A stretch of DNA of 64,000 nt from PXAP01 sp046483315 (GTDB lineage Bacteria > Bacteroidota > Bacteroidia > Bacteroidales > PUMT01): assembly GCA_046483315.1 (NCBI GenBank), contig JAWODJ010000076.1, positions 1 through 64,000 on the forward strand, in the 5' to 3' direction. Each line of letters begins with the position of its first letter. Positions within the stretch are counted from its first letter, which is position 1. The notes under the pieces were generated by a model, which worked only from the letters and a program-made list of their open reading frames with translations, was not told where the DNA came from and did no database searches. Made by a program: the position numbers and the translations under genes. Positions 27,022-34,724 of this stretch are shown here, in pieces.

Positions 27022-27984
27022 TCACACTTCAGGCTTATAATATTTGCCCTGCCAGGAGTCTCTTTCGTCAAGCTTTTCCTCAAACATCGATAACACCTGT
27101 TCGCTCCTGAAGCCCCATCTCTTCCCTCTTTCAAGGAACCCGGGAGGAACTTCACCCGCAAAGCGCTCAATAACTATGCGGGGATTGAGATACTCAACAA
27201 ATTCGACCAGAAAATCAAGGTATTCTTCAACTGAGAAAAAACTGAACCTTCCCGGTTCCTTTTTATACTGCTCTGCCATTATAGTATTTTTAATTATCTG
27301 CAGCTGGTGGAATTTCAGATTGTCGAGAGGTAACGACGACAATACTGATGCCTGTGAAAGCATATAATCACGACTCTCCCCGGGCAGTCCGAAAATGATA
27401 TGCCCTCCTGTACGTATACCCATTCCGGCAGTTCTTTTTATGGCATCAGCAGAAGTTTCAAAATCATGCCCCCTGTTAATTTCCTTCAATGTCCGGTCAC
27501 AGCAAGATTCAATACCATACTCAACAACCACGTAACAGCGTTTTGCAAAATCGCCTAACAGACTAAGAACAGAATTATCGACACAATCAGGGCGGGTGCC
27601 TATGACAAGCCCTTTTATTCCGGAAACAGACAAGGCCTCGTTATACAATCCTTCCAGCCTTTCCCTGTCTGCATATGTATTTGTAAACGACTGAAAATAG
27701 GCCAGGAACTTATCTGCACGCCGGTACCTTTTTCTATGAAATTCGATACCCTGCTCTATCTGCATTTTCACAGGCTTTTGAGGAGTGCAGTAGGAGGGAC
27801 TGAATGCCATGCTGTCGCAGTAGATGCAACCCCCTGTTCCTTTTGTGCCATCGCGGTTGGGGCAGGTAAAACCGGCATTGACCGACACTTTCTGCACCCT
27901 GCCGCCAAATTCCCTTTTGAAATAGTCTGACAGCGAATTAAAACGTCTTGATGTACCCCACTGATATATTCTTTTTTCAGTCAT
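27022..27984 (-). CDS. Radical SAM protein, TIGR01212/YhcC family
   Basis: 320 residues. The iron-sulphur motif is in NAGFTCPNRDGTKGTGGCIYC: a CPNRDG...GGCIYCD arrangement with wider cysteine spacing than the usual CX3CX2C, typical of this family. Further motifs are YFQSFTNTYA and GTRPDCVD, then a glycine-rich HIIFGLPGES. The family's reaction is not known to me. The ATG at 27984 overlaps the end of the AddA-like gene by 8 bases, so it is translated with it. A gap of 119 bp separates it from the AddB-like gene. Confidence 0.9.
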   Translation of the reverse strand: MTEKRIYQWGTSRRFNSLSDYFKREFGGRVQKVSVNAGFTCPNRDGTKGTGGCIYCDSMAFSPSYCTPQKPVKMQIEQGIEFHRKRYRRADKFLAYFQSFTNTYADRERLEGLYNEALSVSGIKGLVIGTRPDCVDNSVLSLLGDFAKRCYVVVEYGIESCCDRTLKEINRGHDFETSADAIKRTAGMGIRTGGHIIFGLPGESRDYMLSQASVLSSLPLDNLKFHQLQIIKNTIMAEQYKKEPGRFSFFSVEEYLDFLVEFVEYLNPRIVIERFAGEVPPGFLERGKRWGFRSEQVLSMFEEKLDERDSWQGKYYKPEV

Positions 27985-30900
27985 TAAGTCTCACTTCATC
28001 AAGTTTGCCCGGGTGGTAATACCAGACATAACCTACGATACCGGAATACCCCATTTTTTGCAGCTCTTTCATATACTGTCTTACCTGGGTCCTGTAATAT
28101 GACTTTACACCCTCTCCGAATTTATAGTCCACCACAATAACCTCGCCCTCTTTTATCATCACCCTGTCGGGCCTTCTTATCCTGCCGTTTTCAAGCAGTA
28201 TGCCGGTCTCGTTTATCACCTGCCGGCTACCGTCAAACCAGTGAGCAACTTCATCTTTTCCTATTGCTGCATTTATTTCCGGTACAATTTCTTCTATGTC
28301 GCGGATATTTATCCTTCCTTCATAACATTTTTGTTTTACAGCCCTTTCAACATCATCTGCTGTAATAATATTTTCAAATATCTCATGCATAATCTTCCCG
28401 TGGTCAATACGGCTGCCTATCTTTTCTCCTTCATCAAAAATCAGATTACCGTATAGCCTTAACCGAAGTTTTTCCCTGAAATTGTTAACCCTGTATCGAC
28501 CGGCATAAAAAACATCTTTGGTTATGGCTGTTTCTGAAGCAGCATATGAACAGGGACTTCCGGCAGTGAAAACCTTCGACTCTTCATCCCATGTTCCTTC
28601 AGTTGGATTCCCCTCTCCGGCCGGATCTGATGAAAAGGTCCCGAGGATTCTGTATAAAAGACCCGAAATGGATTTCACATCACCCTTCTCTACCTGCTTT
28701 TCAGAAGGCAGGGGGGTAAAAAGATGGAGCTCTTCCTCAGATCGGGTTGAAGCTACATACAACAAATTAAGGTTATCAACGAATACCTGCATCTTTTCAT
28801 TGAAATAATCATAAGCAAAAATACTTTTTGCCATGGCCGATTTGTACCGGACAGGAACAAGCTCTATTCTGGCGAAAGGATCCTGTTGGGGTCTGCACCA
28901 CAAATAATTGTCATGAACCGGATCATGATCTGTTTTCCATTCCCCGAAAGGGATCACCACCACCTTAAACTGAAGCCCCTTTGCTTTATGAATGGTCATA
29001 ATGCGCATGGCATCCTGCCTTTCGCTGCTGCTTACTGACAGTTTTCCGCTATTCTCCTCCCACCAGTCAATAAATTGTCCGGGTCCTCCTCCCTCTTTCC
29101 GGGAATATTCAAGCACCGCATCCTGTAAAGCCATAAGGTAAGGAGTCTCACTTACCCTGTCATCCAGGCCAAACAATGCAATCAACTCTTCAACCATTTC
29201 ATACAGTGATAACTGATCAAGATAAGTCATCGATTCAATAAATCTGTCAGGCAGCATTTTCTCCCAGCTTTTTCCGTCATCACCGGACAGATTGCCGAAA
29301 AGATCATGACCATTTGCATTGACAGTCTCAGAATGACCCAGGTAACGGCAATATTCATTAATGATAACAGCTTTGTTCATCATACCCTGATCACCGGAAA
29401 TAAATTTCAACAGTGCCAGCAGCAATTGTACCGAAACAGATTCCTGGAGTAAAAGAAATTCTTCGGAAATAAAATCAAGCCGTAACATTTCAGTATCCTC
29501 CCGGCCTGCCTGCAAGTCCATCAGGGCTTTCGCCACATCCCTTCCGTCACCATTATTTCTTACCAGGATAGCAATATCGCTCAGCCGGTAGCCCCTTGAT
29601 CTTATGTCACCCAGCAGTCCTGGCAGTCTTTTTATTGCCTCCTCCCGCCATGACCCCTCATTTTTTATAAAGCTTACTGAGACATACCCTCCTTTGTGCC
29701 CGGATCCGTCAGGTAATTTCTGGGAATGCTCACCGTAAGCTATACCTATCTGCTCCCGCAGGCGGCTCATAAGATCTTCAGGCAGGTTTGAGGAATGATA
29801 TTCGTTCCTGAATTGTTCCTGCATTACAAGAGGAGCATGACGAAACATAAAATTATTGAATTCGACAATCGTTCTTCTGCTTCGCCAGTTGATTTCCAGC
29901 TTCTTAACGTGAGGAGAATAATGCCCCATATCCCTTTCGATCTCCCCTGCCAGTATCCGCCAGTCACCGTTTCTCCAGCGGTAGATGGACTGCTTTACAT
30001 CACCCACCAGGATATTCCTGTTGTCTTCGGCCAGGCTGTCGGTTATAAGGGGCGCAAAATTCTGCCACTGCACCCTTGAAGTATCCTGGAACTCATCGAT
30101 CATGAAGTGCCTGTAGAAATAGCCTGTTTTTTCATAGACAAAGGGAGCGTCATTCCCTTCAATAATCATGGAAAGCAGCGACGCCACATCTGACAGCATA
30201 AAAAGATTGTTCGCTTCTGTATATTCCCTGATCTTCTTTATTATATCATTCAGAATGCCAAGGGTATAAAAATTCGAAAGAACCAGGTCAGCCGAAACAT
30301 ATGAAGGATAGTCCGTTGAATAAATCTCCAGTGCTTCGTCCAGTATACGTGCCAGTCCGTTCTCCACCGCACCGGCTATCTCCTCTTTCTTTAATGAGGA
30401 CTTTGAATACCATTTCTCCGTATCTCCCAATGCTTCGGTAACACGCAGTTTGGGTTCATAATCCTTCTTTACTGTTATCTTTTCAAAATAGCCTGCAACA
30501 CCACCCGATTTGTATGAAAAATCAGATACTGATAATCCTCTTTCTTCAATAAAGGCCAAAGCTTCAGCTCCCTTCTGACCCATTCTTTCTTCAAAACGCC
30601 TTTTAACAAAATAGAGAGCCGACAGGTAATCATTCATGAATGACCTGTCAGAAAGCTTTTCATTCATTTCGTGCCTGCACTGCGTAAACGTTTCATTGAA
30701 AACCTGCCGGCCAAGTTTTCCGATATCCTTCCTGAAATTCCAGGACAACCCTTCCTTTATGCGGCTTTCGGCAAACCTGCCGAGCCATCTCTGCAGATCA
30801 TCGTTAACTTCAGTTTCAGCAATAAGCAGATCTGTCACTTTATTGAGTATCCTCATATTGTCAAGCTCAAGCTCAAAACCAGACTCTAACCCTGTTTCCC

Positions 30901-31267
30901 TTGCAAATCCGCGTATTATCCGCTGGAAAAAACTATCTATTGTACCAACCGAGAATCTTGAGTAATTATGCAGGATATCGTTAAGGATCTCCCCGGCTTT
31001 AAGTCTGAGTAACACCTCATCTCCGCCTGTATATTTCAAAAGGTAAGGAAGATACGGTGATATGCCTCCGGATGCCAGAGTGTTAAGGACGCCTGTAATT
31101 CTCTCCTTCATTTCCGCTGTGGCCTTGTTGGTAAAAGTAACCGCCAGTATCCTGTGAAAGGGCACTCCCCCAAAAACCAGTCCGAGATACTCCTCCGTCA
31201 GCTTGTAGGTTTTTCCCGAGCCGGCCGAAGCCTTGTAAATAATTAGTCCGTCCATAAATGTAAACAT
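27977..31267 (-). CDS. AddA/RecB-like UvrD-family helicase-nuclease
   Basis: 1096 residues. The Walker A motif KASAGSGKTYKLTEEYL lies at residues 8-24, and other superfamily 1 helicase motifs follow: VTFTNKATAEMKERI, DEFQDTSRVQW, VGDVKQSIYRWRNGD, TIHKAKGLQFKVVVIP and LLYVASTRSEEEL. The C-terminus has a PD-(D/E)XK nuclease with DRVMIKEGEVIVVDYKFG. It unwinds and trims DNA ends for recombinational repair, with the AddB-like protein as likely partner. ATG 31267 or 31255 could be the start; both precede the conserved IIYKASAGSGKT. First gene of a four-gene minus-strand run. Confidence 0.9.
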   Translation of the reverse strand: MFTFMDGLIIYKASAGSGKTYKLTEEYLGLVFGGVPFHRILAVTFTNKATAEMKERITGVLNTLASGGISPYLPYLLKYTGGDEVLLRLKAGEILNDILHNYSRFSVGTIDSFFQRIIRGFARETGLESGFELELDNMRILNKVTDLLIAETEVNDDLQRWLGRFAESRIKEGLSWNFRKDIGKLGRQVFNETFTQCRHEMNEKLSDRSFMNDYLSALYFVKRRFEERMGQKGAEALAFIEERGLSVSDFSYKSGGVAGYFEKITVKKDYEPKLRVTEALGDTEKWYSKSSLKKEEIAGAVENGLARILDEALEIYSTDYPSYVSADLVLSNFYTLGILNDIIKKIREYTEANNLFMLSDVASLLSMIIEGNDAPFVYEKTGYFYRHFMIDEFQDTSRVQWQNFAPLITDSLAEDNRNILVGDVKQSIYRWRNGDWRILAGEIERDMGHYSPHVKKLEINWRSRRTIVEFNNFMFRHAPLVMQEQFRNEYHSSNLPEDLMSRLREQIGIAYGEHSQKLPDGSGHKGGYVSVSFIKNEGSWREEAIKRLPGLLGDIRSRGYRLSDIAILVRNNGDGRDVAKALMDLQAGREDTEMLRLDFISEEFLLLQESVSVQLLLALLKFISGDQGMMNKAVIINEYCRYLGHSETVNANGHDLFGNLSGDDGKSWEKMLPDRFIESMTYLDQLSLYEMVEELIALFGLDDRVSETPYLMALQDAVLEYSRKEGGGPGQFIDWWEENSGKLSVSSSERQDAMRIMTIHKAKGLQFKVVVIPFGEWKTDHDPVHDNYLWCRPQQDPFARIELVPVRYKSAMAKSIFAYDYFNEKMQVFVDNLNLLYVASTRSEEELHLFTPLPSEKQVEKGDVKSISGLLYRILGTFSSDPAGEGNPTEGTWDEESKVFTAGSPCSYAASETAITKDVFYAGRYRVNNFREKLRLRLYGNLIFDEGEKIGSRIDHGKIMHEIFENIITADDVERAVKQKCYEGRINIRDIEEIVPEINAAIGKDEVAHWFDGSRQVINETGILLENGRIRRPDRVMIKEGEVIVVDYKFGEGVKSYYRTQVRQYMKELQKMGYSGIVGYVWYYHPGKLDEVRLND

Positions 31268-31314
31268 ATAAAAAAAAATGATCCCCCGCTATTTAGTAAT
31301 TGACATCAAGGCAT

Positions 31315-31322
31315 TATCTTTA
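31315..31322 (+). promoter_or_regulatory. -7 box of the ATP-cone/Mrr nuclease gene
   Basis: TATCTTTA, one base off TAnnTTTG, 30 bases before the ATG at 31353. A TTGACA at 31300-31305 is close by but too near to act as the usual -33 box. Confidence 0.35.
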
Positions 31323-31352
31323 TCAGACCATTTAACATCAATTAATCTGTAA

Positions 31353-32204
31353 ATGACCGGTAAAACCCTTATCACAAAAGCATCAGGAGAGAAAGAACCT
31401 TTCTCTGCTGAAAAACTTGAAAATTCGCTTAGACGCGCAGGAGCAGAAAAAGAGGCAATAATTAAGATTACCGATGAGATTTACAACTGGCTGTATGAGG
31501 GCGTCAGCACAAAAAAAATATACCGGCAGGCTTTCCGGCTTCTTAAAAAATATAAAAGAGGAACGGCGGCCCGCTACAGACTCAAGAAAGCCATTATGGA
31601 GCTCGGACCCACAGGCTACCCTTTTGAGCATTTTGTCGGCCAGCTTATCAAACATTACGGTTATGATATCAGGGTTAGCGAAATTGTTCAGGGACAATGT
31701 GTTAAACACGAAGTCGATGTAGTGGCAAAAGGTAACGGCAAAGAAATATTCGTCGAATGCAAGTTTTACAACAGCCAGGGGAAAAATGCCAGTGTCAGGG
31801 TGCCTCTGTATATACATTCACGGGTCAATGATATTATAAACAAAAGAAATTCCCTGCAAGGCTCAGACAAACCGGAGTTTCTGGGCTGGATAGTAACCAA
31901 TACAGGTTTTACCACCGATGCCACAGATTACGGTAAATGTGCCGGCCTCCACCTTGTAAGCTGGAATTATCCGGCCGAACACAGTCTGCGCGACATGATA
32001 GAGAAAGAGAGTTTCTTTCCCGTTACCACCCTTACAACTATTAACAAACAGCAGAAAAAGATACTGCTTGACGATGGCATCGTGTTATGCCGGCAGATAC
32101 ACCATGACCACAGTGTGGTCAGCAAGCTGGAGATCACACCGGCAAAAAGAGAAAAACTGCTGGCAGAGGTAAAAGAACTTTGCTCAGTTAATAACTGTAA
32201 ATGA
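31353..32204 (+). CDS. ATP-cone and Mrr-type restriction endonuclease fusion
   Basis: 283 residues. Residues ~5-65 form an ATP-cone domain (LITKASGEKEPFSAEKLENS, later GVSTKKIYRQAFRLLKK), the nucleotide-sensing module known from ribonucleotide reductases and NrdR. Residues ~85-190 are an Mrr-like PD-(D/E)XK nuclease: YPFEHFVGQLIKHYGYD, then HEVDVVAKGNGKEIFVECKF with the D...ExK active site. The tail (residues ~200-283) is unassigned. No methyltransferase gene is near, so it may cut modified DNA or act on damaged ends depending on nucleotide levels (inference). Divergent from the AddA-like gene, 85 bp apart. Confidence 0.82.
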   Translation: MTGKTLITKASGEKEPFSAEKLENSLRRAGAEKEAIIKITDEIYNWLYEGVSTKKIYRQAFRLLKKYKRGTAARYRLKKAIMELGPTGYPFEHFVGQLIKHYGYDIRVSEIVQGQCVKHEVDVVAKGNGKEIFVECKFYNSQGKNASVRVPLYIHSRVNDIINKRNSLQGSDKPEFLGWIVTNTGFTTDATDYGKCAGLHLVSWNYPAEHSLRDMIEKESFFPVTTLTTINKQQKKILLDDGIVLCRQIHHDHSVVSKLEITPAKREKLLAEVKELCSVNNCK

Positions 32205-32301
32205 TAAAGCAGGCCGGAAATAAAAAACACCCGCTGGCGAGGAGTAACGGAAGACAGCAGTTGCGGTGACAGGGGGAAATATGAAATCAGACAGAAAAAA
32301 G

Positions 32302-32309
32302 TATCTTTG
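32302..32309 (+). promoter_or_regulatory. -7 box before the HAD phosphatase gene
   Basis: TATCTTTG, a perfect match to TAnnTTTG, 18 bases before the ATG at 32328. No clear -33 partner was seen. Confidence 0.45.
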
Positions 32310-32327
32310 CGACGAAACTGAATAAAA

Positions 32328-33002
32328 ATGATAAAAGCTGTTATTTTCGATATGGACGGGGTGCTGATTGATTCGGAACCTTTCTGGCGTGAAGCTGAAA
32401 TTAAGATATTTAAAAAGGTGGGGATAACCCTTAATGAAGAGCTTTGTTCGCAAACTACAGGCCTGCGAACCGACGAGACTGTGGCTCACTGGTACCGTTA
32501 CCAGCCATGGGAAAATATATCACGGAAAGAATTAGGCAGGCTAATTGAAGAGACAGTATGCAACATTATTGACGAGAAAGGATTTCCCTCCCCGGGTGTA
32601 CATAAGATGATTGATTTTTTTAATAACGAGGGTATCCCAAAGGCTCTTGCTTCATCATCCTCTCCATATGTGATCGGCAGGATTTTGCGAAAACTGAAGC
32701 TGGAGGATGAGTTCAGCGTTATATACAGTGCCGCACATGAGGAATACGGCAAGCCTCATCCTGCAGTCTATATTACCACTGCAAAAAAGATGGGTATTGA
32801 TCCTCCTCACTGCCTGGCTGTTGAGGATTCTCTCGCCGGACTGCTGGCTGCAAAAGCTGCAAAAATGACCGCTGTGGTTATACCTGAAAAGTCCAACCTT
32901 ACCAATCCTAAATTCAGTATAGCAGATCTTTGTCTCGACAGTCTGGCAAACTTTTCCCCGTCTCACTTGAAAATGCTTAATTCCCTGAACGGACTGGTTT
33001 AG
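32328..33002 (+). CDS. HAD phosphatase, HxpB/YniC-like hexitol phosphatase
   Basis: 224 residues with the HAD nucleophile motif FDMDGVLIDSEP (residues 7-18), the cap region GLRTDETVAHWYRYQPW that closely follows E. coli YniC, the motif II serine in ALASSSSPYV, and motifs III-IV in YGKPHPAVYITTAKK and AVEDSLAGLLAAKAA. It dephosphorylates small phosphosugars such as hexitol phosphates or 2-deoxyglucose 6-phosphate. Convergent with tnaA; 50 bp between the two stops show no convincing terminator. Confidence 0.85.
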   Translation: MIKAVIFDMDGVLIDSEPFWREAEIKIFKKVGITLNEELCSQTTGLRTDETVAHWYRYQPWENISRKELGRLIEETVCNIIDEKGFPSPGVHKMIDFFNNEGIPKALASSSSPYVIGRILRKLKLEDEFSVIYSAAHEEYGKPHPAVYITTAKKMGIDPPHCLAVEDSLAGLLAAKAAKMTAVVIPEKSNLTNPKFSIADLCLDSLANFSPSHLKMLNSLNGLV

Positions 33003-33052
33003 GGCATATTCCATGTTCACATGTAAATAAACCTGAACCTGACTGCCCGTTT

Positions 33053-34429
33053 TTATGCCTTATCAAGTTCAACAGTAAAATGCCTCATTATAGGGGCTTC
33101 ACTTACAATTTTGTATCCCCTTGTTATATCATCCCTTCTGTCGTAAATATTTTTCAATGCCGTTGCAACAACATCCATATGATTGTTTGTATAAACGCGC
33201 CTTGGCACCGCAAGGCGCAAAAATTCCAGTCCGGGATACCTGTTCTCCCTTGTCACCGGGTCACGGTCTGCCATAAGGGTGCCTATCTCAGAAGCCCTTA
33301 CTCCTGCTTCCCTGTAAAGCTCCACCACCAGTGTCTGCCCTATAAACTCCTCTTTTGGCAGGTTAGGGAGAAATTTCTTTGCATCGACAAAAACTGCATG
33401 GCCGCCTATGGGGTTCTGCAGGGGAATATTGTGTTCCTTAAGTTTTTTTCCGAGGTATTCAACCTGGTTTATCCGTGTCTGCAAATAATCAAATTCAGTA
33501 CCCTCGGTCAAACCCTGCGCCAGGGCGTTCATATCCCTTCCCGACATACCTCCATATGTGATATAACCCTCGAACATGATATTAAATACAGATGCCTTTT
33601 TAAAAAGCTCTTCATCTCTGATACCTGTAAAACCGCCCATATTGACAATTCCGTCCTTCTTGCAACTCATGGTCATCGCATCGGCATATGAGAACATCTC
33701 TCGTGCAATTTCCCTGATACTTTTATTCTTATACAGTTTTTCCCTTTTCTTGATAAAGTATGCGTTTTCAGCAAACCTGGCGGCATCATATACAACAGGA
33801 ATGCCGTACCGGTTTGCCATCTCCCTGACGGCTACAAGGTTTTCCATTGAAACAGGCTGCCCCCCGCTGGTATTGCAGGTAACCGTTACAATGACAAAGG
33901 GTATCCTTTCTGCCGGGTAGGCTTTTAATACTTCTTCCAGCTTAAGAAGATCAATATTTCCCTTGAACGGATACTCCAGTCCGGTATCAAAAGCAGCGTC
34001 AACGGTACAATCGACAGCTACAGCCTTCCTGAATTCGATATGTCCCTTGGTAGTATCAAAATGAGAATTCCCGGGCACAACATCTCCTTCTTTTACCATT
34101 GCAGAAAACAGGACATTCTCTGCAGCCCGGCCCTGGTGAGCAGGCAGAAAATATGGGAATCCTGTTATCTCCTTAACCGCTTCCCTGAGATTATGATAAC
34201 TGGATGCCCCGGCATAGCTCTCATCACCAAGCATCATGGCGGACCACTGGCGATCGCTCATTGCCCCAGTTCCCGAATCGGTCAGAAGATCAATATAAAC
34301 CTGCTCACTGGTAAGATTAAAGACATTGTACCTGGCATTTCTTATCCACTTATCCCTCTCTTCGGGAGAAGATTTTTTGATGGTCTCAACCATCTTTATT
34401 TTATACGATTCTGCAAATGGAAGATCCAT
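33053..34429 (-). CDS. tnaA: Tryptophanase
   Basis: PLP-dependent beta-lyase that splits tryptophan into indole, pyruvate and ammonia. 458 residues. The cofactor lysine is in TMSCKKDGIVNMGG; other family motifs are IDLLTDSGTGAMSDRQW, THQGR-like PAHQGRAAEN, and RRVYTNNHMDVV. It follows tryptophanase and not tyrosine phenol-lyase at two points: FDTTKGHIEF, like the DTTQGH of TnaA, and SEIGTLMADRDP where phenol-lyases have an arginine (MERG). A 295-bp leader with promoter element, short ORF and hairpin lies upstream. Substrate use should still be tested because the two enzymes are close relatives. Confidence 0.87.
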   Translation of the reverse strand: MDLPFAESYKIKMVETIKKSSPEERDKWIRNARYNVFNLTSEQVYIDLLTDSGTGAMSDRQWSAMMLGDESYAGASSYHNLREAVKEITGFPYFLPAHQGRAAENVLFSAMVKEGDVVPGNSHFDTTKGHIEFRKAVAVDCTVDAAFDTGLEYPFKGNIDLLKLEEVLKAYPAERIPFVIVTVTCNTSGGQPVSMENLVAVREMANRYGIPVVYDAARFAENAYFIKKREKLYKNKSIREIAREMFSYADAMTMSCKKDGIVNMGGFTGIRDEELFKKASVFNIMFEGYITYGGMSGRDMNALAQGLTEGTEFDYLQTRINQVEYLGKKLKEHNIPLQNPIGGHAVFVDAKKFLPNLPKEEFIGQTLVVELYREAGVRASEIGTLMADRDPVTRENRYPGLEFLRLAVPRRVYTNNHMDVVATALKNIYDRRDDITRGYKIVSEAPIMRHFTVELDKA

Positions 34430-34514
34430 AAAGATATTTGAATTTAAAATAATTAGTAATAATAGTGCTGTTTACCGCAAATATTATTTGCCAGGAAATT
34501 GAAAGACTTTTACT

Positions 34515-34598
34515 TTAAAAGAAGGGACAGGTGTCTCTCTTCTTTATGTTCAGATAAAGAAGTTTTGGAAGCGAAGCAGTATTTACCGGAAAACGCAT
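34515..34598 (-). CDS. Possible tnaA leader peptide (27 codons)
   Basis: An ATG about 13 bases after the predicted transcription start of copy B opens a 27-codon frame beginning MRFPVNTASLPK and ending RDTCPFF before TAA. The last third overlaps a hairpin at 34518-34545. By position it resembles TnaC, which regulates E. coli tryptophanase, yet it has no tryptophan codon and no terminal proline, so it cannot work in the same way. It may be a chance ORF. No ribosome-binding site is visible. Confidence 0.25.
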   Translation of the reverse strand: MRFPVNTASLPKLLYLNIKKRDTCPFF

Positions 34599-34611
34599 AA
34601 AAAAGATATTT

Positions 34612-34658
34612 CCGTTGTAAATATACATTAAATTTTTTCTGTGTGAAACTTAACACAG
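34612..34658 (-). promoter_or_regulatory. Repeated promoter element, copy B, upstream of tnaA
   Basis: A dyad CTGTGTGAAACTTAACACAG (34639-34658; arms CTGTGT/ACACAG) is followed on the minus strand by AAAAAATTTAATG and TATATTTA (34618-34625), a -7-like box; a TTTC stands 19 bases upstream of it at the -33 position. It matches copy A (4362-4401) at 35 of 40 bases. It reads toward tnaA with a leader of about 180 bases. Confidence 0.55.
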
Positions 34659-34724
34659 ACGCCTGAAAAAATTCACACACTGTATGACATGGAAAATCGA
34701 CGAATTTAAATATTTCCTTACCGT

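Larger units (their letters stand above)
34430..34724. other. tnaA leader and intergenic region
   Basis: On the minus strand, from upstream to downstream: promoter element copy B, a possible 27-codon leader ORF (34515-34598), a hairpin (AAAGAAG/CTTCTTT arms, 34518-34545) that overlaps the end of that ORF, a 15-bp palindrome GCAAATATTATTTGC (34477-34491), then the tnaA start. A GAAGCGAAGC motif at 34568-34577 recurs in two other intergenic regions. This layout resembles a leader that controls tnaA, but it is pattern only. Confidence 0.45.

Noticed and set aside
33053..34429. Tyrosine phenol-lyase instead of tryptophanase
   Set aside because: The DTTKGH segment and the SEIG segment follow tryptophanase; the phenol-lyase arginine (MERG) is absent.
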